DNA of 64,000 bases, from contig CM041776.1 in assembly GCA_023374045.1 (NCBI GenBank), positions 343,541,636-343,605,635 on the forward strand, in the 5' to 3' direction. Shown here piece after piece: positions 1 through 8,863 of the stretch. A model generated the notes under the pieces. That model was not told the origin of the DNA. It did no database searches and saw only the letters and a list, made by a program, of their open reading frames with translations. The DNA is from Limonium bicolor. Taxonomy: Eukaryota; Streptophyta; Magnoliopsida; Caryophyllales; Plumbaginaceae. A program made the translations under genes and the position numbers. Every line of letters starts with the position of its first letter. Position 1 is the stretch's first letter.

Positions 1-84
1 ACAAAATTACAAACATTGTTACACTTTCAGAACGTTGTATTGAAATCACAGTTGAAAACGTCAATTTCGGGTAAAAAAACGCTC

Positions 85-245
85 GTACTATATATAGCCT
101 AACCTTCCTTGGATTATTCATTTCTCACTTCCTCACTCTCTCCTCTATCTCTCTTAAGGAAGAAGCTCTCTTCTAACTGCCGGAGCCGCCGCCGGAGCCG
201 CCACCCGCCGCCGCCAACCACCGCCGAAAAAAATTTCCGGTGAGT
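85..245 (+). promoter_or_regulatory. TATA promoter and 5' leader of the PMD gene
   Basis: A TATATATAG box lies at about 89-97. It is followed about 30 bases later by a pyrimidine-rich stretch (TCTCACTTCCTCACTCTC), typical of plant transcription starts and leaders. A GCC/CCG repeat leader runs to about 225, and CCG-GTGAG near 238-244 looks like a 5' splice site, so a leader intron probably reaches to the coding exon at about 1045. No in-frame start is seen before that. Promoter assignment is from sequence pattern only. Confidence 0.6.
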
Positions 246-389
246 TTTCAATTTTTTTTTTTACAACTTATAGATTTGGGTGTCCTGAGTATGAATTTGG
301 TGTTAGTTTTTTGAAATTCAACATCATTTGAGCTAGATCTAGCATGAAAAATTTGAAAAAATTCAAAAAAAAATAAAAAAAGAGGGAAG

Positions 390-694
390 ACTGGGTCGAG
401 TACTGTGGTTGCTCGGTTTCTGGCGGGCGAGCAGCGCCTCTGCTCTACCCGGAGCCACGCGAGGAGGCCTGCTGCTCGGATTGGAGGAGGGCGAGGACCG
501 AAGCAGCTCGCACCGGATGCAGGCAAGGAGCGCTGCTGCTCGGCCTATGTGCGCGGCGCCCGACGGTTAGTGCGAGGAGTACCGCTTCTCGGTGCGGAGA
601 CAGGCAAGCACCTGCACTACTCGCCGCCGGAGAAGTAGAGGAGCCGCGGTCCTCGACTTGGAGACGGGCGAGTAGCAGTGCTACTCGACCCAGT
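390..694. repeat. GC-rich inverted-repeat insert in the leader intron
   Basis: A GC-rich 305-bp block is bounded by inverted termini ACTGGGTCGAGTA (left) and TACTCGACCCAGT (right) and sits in very AT-rich DNA, with an oligo-A tract before it and an oligo-T tract after it. Inside, a motif built around GCTGCTCGG recurs several times (about 470, 535 and 575). The short open frames here are not protein-like. It may be a MITE or a structured intron segment; no target-site duplication was found. Confidence 0.5.
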
Positions 695-725
695 TTTTTT
701 TTTTTTTGAATTCTAATTTTTGAAT

Positions 726-1000
726 GCTTTTTTAAATGTTTTAATTTTTATTTTTGTATTATAATATTGTGAATGATTTTTAAATGTTTTAATTTGTTTA
801 TTTTTGTATTATAATATTGTGAATGATTTTTAAATGTTTTAATTTGTTTATTTTTGTATTATAATATTGTGAATGATTTTTAAATGTTTTAATTTGTTAT
901 TTTTTTGAATTCTAACTAATATTGTGAATGATTTATAAATGTTTGAATTTTTTTATTTGTAATATTGTGAATGATATGATTATAAATGTTTGAATTTTTA
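726..1000. repeat. AT-rich tandem repeat, about 50-bp unit
   Basis: Four to five degenerate copies of a unit containing TTTTTAAATGTTTTAATTTG and TATAATATTGTGAATGA follow each other. The first copies are almost identical and the later ones are shortened. It fills the end of the presumed leader intron of the PMD gene. Confidence 0.85.
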
Positions 1001-1044
1001 TGTTATGAATGAGGAATATAATTGTGTGATATTCGTATGCAGTG

Positions 1045-3519
1045 ATGGATCGTCTGAAAAAAGCAGTGAGACATGTCACGAAGAGGAAGAAAGACCGGGG
1101 TGCGGAGCAGCCTATGACGGCCTCGTACCGTCGTCGTGCACATGCTCCTGGTGAAGGGCCGAGTAATCCTGCCCCCCGCATGGAAGCAGCACGCCATTCA
1201 TCTTTCCATCCGGGTCAATCTTCCAACGACCCGGCGTTTCAAGTACCAGCACCACCATGGTAGCGGAGGATGACTCGGCGGTGTTCAATATACCGAGGAG
1301 ACACATGCCAGTGTTGTCATCATCCAGTAGTGCTTTTCTGACAGATCACTGCACAGCTCTAGCTACAATATCTCGGGGGGAATCAAGCCACCAGACTGCT
1401 CCGTCAGGCGGTGGTAGTTCATCACGTCCACCACGCCCATCACCTGCCCGTGCTGTTGAGGACCATGTGATGACTGAGCGTTCGCCACATGCTGATGACG
1501 ATGGTCGTGGTGTGTGCTGATGATGAGGACTCACCCGACGTGGATGAGGAGCAGGATAATGTAGATGATGAAGTCATGGATAAGGAGGATGACACTGACG
1601 AGGAAGCAGCGCTAGCGATGGTTCCAGTCATTCCTACCTCTTGGAAGTTGACAGAGGTGTCAGTTCCTGGCGGTCCACTACTCACTAGTGTTATCACTAG
1701 CTTCGGGGGTCATGTAGCGCTTGACTTATGGACCTCGACTAAGGTATGTTCTCTATCTTCTCCTGTATTTGATCATTTAATATCATACTACGTTTTGTAA
1801 GTGTTAAATATTGGTCATTATGTAGGATCGTGGGGTTTTGAGTTTCAAATCCCGTAGGGTGATGCTTACCTGCTGGCCAAAAGATCAAATTTCCAAACCA
1901 AGAACAAGGAAGATGCTTGAGTATTATGGTATAGAGCACCTACAGGATATTACGATGCCATACAGCAATATGTCCCTCATCAGTGCTTTTGTGGAGAGGT
2001 GGCAGCCTGATACAAACTCATTCCATATGCCGTTTGGTGAGAGACGATTACCCTGCATGATGTGTGGATGATACTGCAAATCCCCATCGTCGGTCGTCCA
2101 TTGATAGGGATTCATCCACCACTGAGTTGAAGGAGGTAATGGCTGATTGTCTTAATTTTGGGGTAGATGTTGAGAGTATGACAGAGGCACTGTGGAATAC
2201 CGGTGTTGTATCAATTGCGAGCTTGTTGCAGCAATGTAGGGATGAAAATGAAGAGGCAATGAAGCAGGCATGTGGTTGGTTGTATCATCTGATTGGTACC
2301 ACCATATTAGCTGGAAAATCAAATGGTCGTCTGAGTCCACAGCTGTTCAGTTTAGTAGCTCCTGTGAAGAAAGGTACCAAGCTTCGTAAATATGCATGGG
2401 GAGCTGGTACTCTTGCATGGTTATATCGCCAGCTAGGGATAGCATCTCGTGCCGGCTCCAGTGGGATAGGTGGTTCTATGACGTTACTTGAGGTATGTGT
2501 CCTAATGTGCATCTAGTATATGATAACTCACTGAGTATTAATAATTGGTATTGCTTAATCATTCTAGTGTTTTATATGCACAGTGCTGGATTTATGCGTA
2601 CTTCCCTACATTAAGACCAGCGATTAGCCCGGACTGGCGCGCTAATGATGATAGACCTTGGGCTCTAAGATGGGTGAGATCTACCTCTCAAGTGCAGGAT
2701 CATCGTTCACTGCAAGGATATCTTGAGCATCTAGATGCTTTGACTGCTCTAAATGTAAGTGTTTGTAGTTGCTAACACATTGAACCATTATTATTTTTGT
2801 CTTTCGTTGTTGGTTACATTTTACTATTAATGTTCATTGTAGATTGATTGGTTGCCCTATGGTCGAGATAATGTTAATGTTCATGGAGGGCGTACATGGT
2901 ATAGAGGTAACATACAGGTTTTGGGGGTGTTGAATGAGCCATACATGCCTGGTCGCTGTCTACGTCAGTTTGGTTACATTCAGGATATCCCTGAACCTCC
3001 TATTAGACCCAACCCAAGGTCTGAAAAAAGAGGAAAAACCCAACCCTACACCTGTGTATACCCCCCCCCCCCCCCCCATGTATGGTTTGTGGGAAAACAC
3101 TCCTAAATTGCTGGTTCCAGGGTATACGCGCACAAATGCGCGGTTGCATGCTTGTGACCCACTCTACCTAGATTGGTACACCAAGCACACACACCCGAAG
3201 ATCCTAAACCCTGAGACTTATCAGACCACCCTGGTTCATCGTCCAGATCCCTGTCTAGTAAGTCATATTTTCATAGTACTTCATTACATATCACTTTTAT
3301 TTTTTATGTGTACTTACCTGACCAAGTGTGTTACAGCTACTGTCTGAGGCAAGTGAGCTTGCACGCCCGTACTACCAAGAGAACAATGCATGGGACTGGT
3401 CATACTATCGTCAGGGGATGCCAGAAGAAGAACAAAGGGCTGCAACTGATGGTCTTGTGGATGTGTTCAGCTCTTTATACATATGGGATAGTTACCAGCG
3501 CCAGCATGGTGCACCCTAG
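1045..3519 (+). pseudogene. Plant mobile domain (PMD/MAIN-like) protein gene, frame-disrupted
   Basis: Five exons are inferred at about 1045-1743, 1826-2492, 2584-2754, 2843-3257 and 3337-3519, all with GT-AG borders. The first exon encodes a basic N-terminus (MDRLKKAVRHVTKRKK) and an acidic stretch rich in D/E. The core matches the plant mobile domain (aminotransferase-like, PF10536): LISAFVERWQPDT, TITLHDVWMILQIPI-GRPLIG, KYAWGAGTLAWLYRQLG, WIYAYFPTLRP, LNEPYMPG-CLRQFGYIQ. The last exon ends with WDSYQRQHGAP and a stop. Several frame changes occur in exon 1 and near 2040 and 2115 (for example one base is missing between GEM and TIT). PMD proteins include Arabidopsis MAIN, needed for meristem maintenance and silencing, but many plant PMD genes are carried by transposons. 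Here the gene lies beside a MULE, so TE origin is likely. The frame breaks could be decay or base errors. Confidence 0.8.
3061..3077. repeat. Poly-C run (17 C)
   Basis: An uninterrupted run of 17 cytosines lies inside the fourth PMD exon and encodes a short proline run before MYGLWEN. Its length is unreliable in sequencing and it can change the reading frame. Confidence 0.9.
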
Positions 3520-3795
3520 TGCTTGTCATCTTGGATTTGGATGTAATAAACTTTAGTATCATCTTGGAACTATTTGTTGTCTTTCATTTTTACTTGGTGT
3601 GTTTAGACGCTAGTACAATTGTTTGGATGTAGTTTTTTTCTGGTGGACTTGGTGATGGTGGAATTATTGCTGACAATGCTGGTGACCTTGTTGATGATCT
3701 GTTGGTTGATTTTGTGGAGGTCTTAGAACCGGTGGAGATAAGAAAAACAGGGGAGACTATGCCAAAAATTTTCTAGAAATGCATCGTTTCTGCAA

Positions 3796-4310
3796 TGCCA
3801 ATCTGGGTGGTCTATATTCTTTGTTGGTCGTTGAGTGTTCTCAGGAATTTACTTGGTGTTGAAAAGATCAATGCCGATCTGGGTGGTCTAAATTTTTTGT
3901 TGGTCGTTGAGTGTTCTCAGGAAGGATAGTGTCGAAATGAAATATCTAACATGTACCAAAGATTGAATATGTTACGAGAAATGAAATATATCAAAATGTA
4001 GAAATTCCTAAGAAAGAAAAGATGTGTGACCAGCTTCAATCTGAACTTTCGGAACTTTCCGGAATGCCTTTGTTTCTGTGTGCTTGCTGCTTGAGAGAAA
4101 AAGAATTTGGTAGAAAAGGAAGCCTGAGCAGATTATTATATTTAGGGATGGTGTGAGTGAATCTCAGTTCAGCCATGTTCTAAACATCAAGCTTGACCAA
4201 ATTATTGAGGCTTGCAAATTTTTGAATGAAAGCTGGAACCCGAAGTTTGTGGTGGATGCCCTGATAATGTCCCTCCCAGTACTGTTATTGATAATACGGT
4301 GTGTCACGAG
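3796..4310 (+). pseudogene. ARGONAUTE4-clade gene fragments (PIWI region)
   Basis: Two 51-bp copies (3796-3846 and 3872-3922) can be read as NA-x-LGGL-xx-LLVVECS, matching the KINAKLGGLNSLL segment that precedes the PIWI domain of AGO4/6/9 proteins. At 4117-4257 a longer stretch reads KPEQIIIFRDGVSESQF then LNIKLDQIIEACKFLNE and SWNPKFVV, the PIWI block with the second catalytic Asp (FRDG). After a deletion that removes the IVAQKNHHTKFF region, another frame (4260-4310) gives PDNVPPSTVIDNTVCHE, the next AGO4 block. Order and strand are as in AGO genes, but most of the domain is missing and frames change, so this is a dead, shuffled fragment, probably captured by a transposon. Recognition of the family is confident; the exact parent gene is not known. 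Confidence 0.8.
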
Positions 4311-4353
4311 AAATGAAATATATCAAAATGTAGAAATTCCTAAGAAAGAAAAG
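3974..4353. repeat. 48-bp direct repeats flanking the PIWI fragment
   Basis: An identical stretch from ACGAGAAATGAAATATATCA to AAGAAAGAAAAG occurs at 3974-4021 and again at 4306-4353, on either side of the longer AGO fragment. The arrangement suggests local duplication during repair or template switching when the fragment was formed. Confidence 0.85.
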
Positions 4354-4499
4354 CCCATGAATTCAAATCTAATGAAGCACATAATTAAAATTCAATAACT
4401 ATAACAACAAGTTTATTCCACGTCCAAACATCTACTAAAGATTATAAATCCCGAAAATTATAACAACGCGAGAACTTACAAGATCAATTACGCAATAAC

Positions 4500-4937
4500 C
4501 TAATTATTTCCTAAACTTTGTCTCTCTATTCCCCGTGCTATTACATTACGTCTCATCTCATAAATTGGTTCTTGGTGTTGAAAATCATCATCATCGGGCT
4601 CAATAGGATCATAAATAACAAGTAATGGAATATGAGCGATGAAATCATTATACTCCATGTAATTCTCCATCATCCGGCGAACTGATGTATCATTTCGTAC
4701 ATGAATAAAAGTCCACTCGTAGTCGCCCTCCAGCCCCAAATACACCATTGTTGTTATGTTTATTCTGCCGAGGAGGAACTGTAGTGCTCGTATTACTCGT
4801 CATTGTAGATCCCGGAGATTACTAGGATATGGCATAGTAACTTCTACGCGTCTGTGCCCCATTCTTCTATCAAATTGTGCTCCATGACGACCAAAAGTAG
4901 CTACATAATTAACGTGCAAACAGAAAGGAAACTCCAT
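4500..4937 (-). pseudogene. Unknown small ORF with one in-frame TGA
   Basis: On the minus strand an ATG at 4937-4935 opens a frame starting MEFPFCLHVNYVATFG. It runs to a TGA at 4802-4800 and then continues in the same frame through LGRINITT and MVYLGLEGDYEWTFIHVRND to a stop at 4500-4502, about 146 codons in all. An acidic DDDD segment lies near the C-terminus. I do not recognise the family. It is divergent from the MULE-OTU gene, with a tandem repeat block between them, so it may be the 5' part of an accessory gene of that element. A single-codon stop suggests a recent break or an intron boundary; the downstream 82 codons may also be used alone. Confidence 0.4.
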
Positions 4938-5149
4938 TTGATTTTGAGAGCGAAATGGGAATTAAGGTGTGAAGAGTTCAAGCAAGATGTAATTAGACAG
5001 ATTCTGAGAGCACGGGGTAAGGAATGAGTATGTTGGGACACTAATACCCACTTTTATAATATTTGAGTAACACTGACATGTCCAATGGCTAGTTCAACGG
5101 CTAGTTCAACGACTACTGAAAGGAAGCGTACCAAACACACCATGTGCAG

Positions 5150-5680
5150 TACAAAGTGAATTCAAAGTTACCATAGGTAATTACTTTTGTCAGGAAAGGT
5201 ACACATACCAGGTTACCATTGTAGTACAAAGTGAATTCAAATTTACCATAAGTAATTACTTTGTCAGGAAAGGTACACGTACCAGGTCACTGTACACGTA
5301 CCAGGTTACCGTTTGCAGTACAAAGTGAATTCAAAGTTACCATAGGTAATTACTTTTGTCAGGAAAGGTACACGTACCAGGTTACCGTTTGCAGTACAAA
5401 GTGAATTCAAAGTTACCTTAGGTAATTACTTTTGTCAGGTAAGGTACACGTACCAGGTCGCTGTACACGTACCAGGTTACCGTTTGCAGTACAAAGTGAA
5501 TTCAAATTTACCATAAGTAATTACTTTTGTCAGGAAAGGTACACGTACCAGGTCACTGTACACGTACCAGGTTACCGTTTGCAGTACAAAGTGAATTCAA
5601 ATTTACCATAGGTAATTACTTTTGTCAGGAAAGGTACACGTACCAGGTCGCTATACACGTACCAGGTTACCATTTTTTTA
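5150..5680. repeat. Tandem repeats in the MULE promoter region
   Basis: About five copies of a 90-120 bp unit follow each other. Each contains GCAGTACAAAGTGAATTCAA, TTACCATAGGTAATTACTTT, GTCAGGAAAGGTACACGTAC and CAGGTTACC, some with an extra short CGTACCAGGT spacer. The units contain small palindromes (GGTACACGTACC, GTAATTAC). The block ends about 35 bases before a TATA box. Known Mutator-like elements often carry tandem repeats near or within their termini; that role here is an inference. Confidence 0.85.
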
Positions 5681-5713
5681 ACTTGTAACCTTGTGGCTAG
5701 TTCATGACCAACC

Positions 5714-5842
5714 TCTATATAAGGGATGCCTCCTCCATTTCATCTTCGCACACTCTCTCTCCATATTCTTGAAGCTCTCTATTTCCTTACTCTCTTCCAA
5801 AAATAATTTCGTAAAACTGTGCAAGCTCTATCTCTAAACATG
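5714..5842 (+). promoter_or_regulatory. TATA box and leader of the MULE-OTU gene
   Basis: CTCTATATAAGG at about 5712-5723 is a good plant TATA box, followed by a CT-rich leader (CACTCTCTCTCC) about 30 bases downstream and an ATG at 5840-5842. The start exon (MSQSLDSIMSIFQYQA) ends at a GTAAGT donor near 5889. Confidence 0.6.
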
Positions 5843-6417
5843 AGTCAATCTTTAGATTCGATCATGAGTATATTCCAATATCAAGCCCTGTAAGTATTTA
5901 GTTTATTGTCTTTGTTAATCATATTCGCACTAATATTCCATATTTCAATATTCATCTAATATTCTCTCGTCCCTTATTGCAGGAAAGTGACTCAACCACT
6001 GATTCAGATTGGGATGAATTTGATGAAGGCGTTCCAGATCATAATGCACAGATGGATGACTACATGCAAGAGATGTATAATCGAGCTCCGGTGGTGGACA
6101 CAGGTTACTTATTTCAAACAAACCAGACCTTTAGGGGTAAAGAAGAAGCGAAAGCTTGGGTAGATAGTGTTGGCCATCCCAACCATATCTACACCATAAT
6201 TCAAAGTTCTCGGTCGGGCCAAGATTTCCACATAACATGCGAGAGGTATTGGAAACCACGAAGGACGTCACGACCTGGTGTCATCAACCGGCGCAGATCA
6301 TCTGGTTCCAAGAAATGTGGTTGTCCTTTTAAAATTAAGGGGTATTACAAAACTACGGGTTTTCTTGCAAGTGGGTAACGGATGGCATAACCATGATCTC
6401 GCAGAGTGGGCAGAGGG
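5840..6417 (+). pseudogene. MULE-OTU transposase, 5' part (FAR1-type DNA-binding domain)
   Basis: After the short first exon, the exon that follows TTATTGCAG (from 5983) encodes an acidic leader (DSTTDSDWDEFDEG) and then a FAR1-like DNA-binding domain: FRGKEEAKAWVDSVG, CERYWKPRR, SGSKKCGCPFKIKGYY, and in the next frame VGNGWHNHDLAEWAEGH. The Cys/His spacing (C..C..HNH) fits the WRKY-GCM1-like fold of FAR1/MULE proteins. The gene is cut at 6417/6418 by the CACTA insertion and resumes at 21064 (HFGKRLTEAEE), the expected continuation. A frame change occurs at about 6375. The element is plus-strand and therefore non-functional in its present state. Confidence 0.8.
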
Positions 6418-6439
6418 TCACACTAGTAGAAAAATGATT

Positions 6440-6775
6440 TTAAATGACGCACTTTAAACCACGGTTAAAAAAATAACCGTCGTTTAAACATTATAAACCA
6501 CGGTTCTTGGGGAAACCGTCGTTTATCTTGCATGCTTCATCAGATAAATGACGGTTTTGTAAATAACCGTCGTTATAACTACACCGCTTAGAAGCAAAAA
6601 TGACGGTTGTATTGGAACCGTCGTATAAAGCTACTATAAACCACGGTTCCTAATGAACCGTCGTTTTAAATGTCACGCCAACAATTTAAAACCACGGGTA
6701 TTTTGAAACCGTCGTTTATTGCTTCCGTCCATTAGCCTTTAAACGACGGTTTTGTCTAATAACCGTCGTTTAAAA
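6440..6775. repeat. Left subterminal repeats of the CACTA element
   Basis: About a dozen copies of a motif of the type AAACCACGGTT or AAACGACGGTT alternate with their reverse complements (AACCGTCGTTTA, AACCGTGGTTT). In CACTA elements, subterminal motifs like these bind the TNPA-type protein and bring the ends together (known for En/Spm). Here the motif core CCACGG/CGACGG is obvious by eye. Confidence 0.9.
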
Positions 6776-7274
6776 GTCTTTAATTAAAACCCGTCCTTTC
6801 TTCTTCTTCTTCCTCCCGCGTTCTCTTCCTCTCTGGCGATTGGCGATTCCCGACTCCCTCCTCTTTGCCGTCGAGCCACCACCCTCCACTCCACCCGCTC
6901 CTCTATTGCCGTCGAGCCACCCTCCACTCCACCGCCCCACTCCCGTCGATAACAAACGGGAACAGCTCGCCCCTCCTCCGCCCCACTCTCGGTCTCGACT
7001 TCGCTAGCTCCACCGCGCCTCCGCCCTCTCCTTCTCTTCCAGTCGCGGGGACAACAGACGGGAGGAGAACTACCACCACCGCCCCTCCGCCTCTCCACCA
7101 TCGCCTAGCTCCCCCTCCAGTACCGCCCCGGCCACTCCTCTGGTTTCGACAACAGACGCGCACCTCCGCCCCTCCACCGTCCCTCCTGTCAACCACCGAA
7201 TCCCACTTCGGTAAATAAACCGTAGCTATGTATTTTTGATAGTGGCTGATTTTGTGCTGGAGGAGTGATTAATT

Positions 7275-7480
7275 ATCTGTTATTGTGGTTGCTGTGTGTC
7301 TCTGTATATGCAAGAGACAACAAAACTGAGAAGAAGAAATGTTAGAACATATGTAGTAGTAGTAGTTAGAGTTGCTGTTTGTTGTTATTATTGTGGTTGT
7401 TGTGTGTCTCTGTATGCAAGAGGCAACAAAACTGAGAAGAAGAAATGTTAGAACAATGTAGTAGTAGAAGAAGAAATATT
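7275..7480. repeat. Tandem duplication in the CACTA 5' region
   Basis: Two copies of about 105-110 bp containing TATTGTGGTTG, TGTGTGTCTCTGTATATGCA and GAAGAAATGTTAGAACA. A partial third segment (GTTGCTGTTTGTTG) follows at about 7558. A second duplicated segment, GTGGAGT...GTCATGCC...TTTTCCAG, is found at 7655-7700 and 8055-8100. These lie in the non-coding leader/intron area (6781-8860) before the transposase. The GC-rich, CT-repeat DNA at 6784-7218 shows no recognisable protein. Confidence 0.75.
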
Positions 7481-8532
7481 CATGCATATTAATGAATTAA
7501 AAACCCAAAGTAATTAATAAAGCATAACCTCGTTGGTGGTGTATTAATATTGTTGTAAGTGTTGCTGTTTGTTGCTATTATTCTGGCGGGTGTTATGTTA
7601 CATATTATTAATTTTGTTTGTACTTCTATTGTGTTTGTTTTTGCAAAAAAAAGTGTGGAGTATAAAAAAAAACGCAATGTCATGCCAAATGTTTTCCAGG
7701 ATTTAACCTTATTCTACTTGTCGCACCATCTGCTGCTGTCAACCGCTGCCACCGGTTTGCCTGATCAGAACCCACGGTAAAACACTTGCGTTTCTGATTA
7801 TGATTTTAGAAACAAATACTTATATATTGTCACGAATAAACGTTGTACTAAATTCTGCTTGTATTATGCAATCATTAGAATATATATTTGCATAGTGCGG
7901 TGAAATGTGAGATTAAGTTGAAATGGGGTGGTTTGTTTTTGTTCATTGATCATATATATTATTATATACTTGTCTGTCTGATAATAATTCGTATGGTTTA
8001 CTGAGAATAAATGTTCTTGCTGCTACTGTGTTTGTTTCTGCCTTAAAAAAAAATGTGGAGTGTCTAAAATACGCAAAGGTCATGCCGAATTTTTTCCAGA
8101 ATTTAAGCTGATTCTAATTCCATCGAATTTAACTTTCTTCATAATTACTTACATTTTCAGTTTTTTCATCTCTTGCAGGTTGCTCTGAGGTAGAAGACAA
8201 TCGAATTAAGACGAGGAGAGCGAAAAAACCGGTAATAACATTAGCTATGTTCGTTTTTTTAATATGTTCATTATTCAAGTTTTTATAAAATTAAAACCTT
8301 ATTATTATTTCATTGAATAGGTCATATACTACGTGCAAGAACATCTGTCTACTTGTCTCTTCTCTATCTTGTGCTGTTCGCGCTGACCATCCAGTACTCA
8401 TCAGGTTGGTATTTAAAACGTTTCAATTTATTTTTGTTTTTCTATTAAAACAATGGAAAATCAATTCAAACATAGAATCACCTTACTGAGATGTACCTGA
8501 TAGAGGTATGTCTTAGATAGTCCCTGTTGGGA

Positions 8533-8781
8533 CTGTCCAATGACCTTTGATCTCACCATCTAGGTTGTGAATGAGTTAATAAATACAGTAGTTCAGTGAT
8601 AATTCAGCAGCATTACCGTAGTGTTCTTCTAGTGTACATATATATATGTGAATTGAAACAATTCATATATATATATATATATCTACACTAGGAGAACTGT
8701 AGGGTAATGCTGCCGAAATTATCACTGAACTACTGTATATTATTAACTTGTTCCTAGGTGAGATCGAAGGTGATTGGATAG
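8533..8781. repeat. Long foldback (inverted repeat, arms about 100 bp)
   Basis: The left arm (8533-8636), which includes GATCTCACC, ATACAGTAGTTCAGTGATAA and AGCAGCATTACC, is nearly complementary to the right arm (8684-8781). A 47-base loop of AT repeats separates them. Transcription would give an extended hairpin with few mismatches, resembling a MITE-derived or young microRNA-type precursor. It lies about 80 bases before the transposase start. No clear target duplication was found at its ends. Confidence 0.85.
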
Positions 8782-8863
8782 GTTTAGGTTGTTAAATCTG
8801 TAAATAAAAAAAAGAGGAGATCAATGGAACGAGTTCACGACATCTGGTGTGTTGAAAAAGGAG

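Noticed and set aside
6784..7218. Overlapping 97-117 residue frames on both strands rich in Arg/Gly or Pro
   Set aside because: Low-complexity CT/GA-rich DNA in the CACTA leader opens all frames; no domain is visible.
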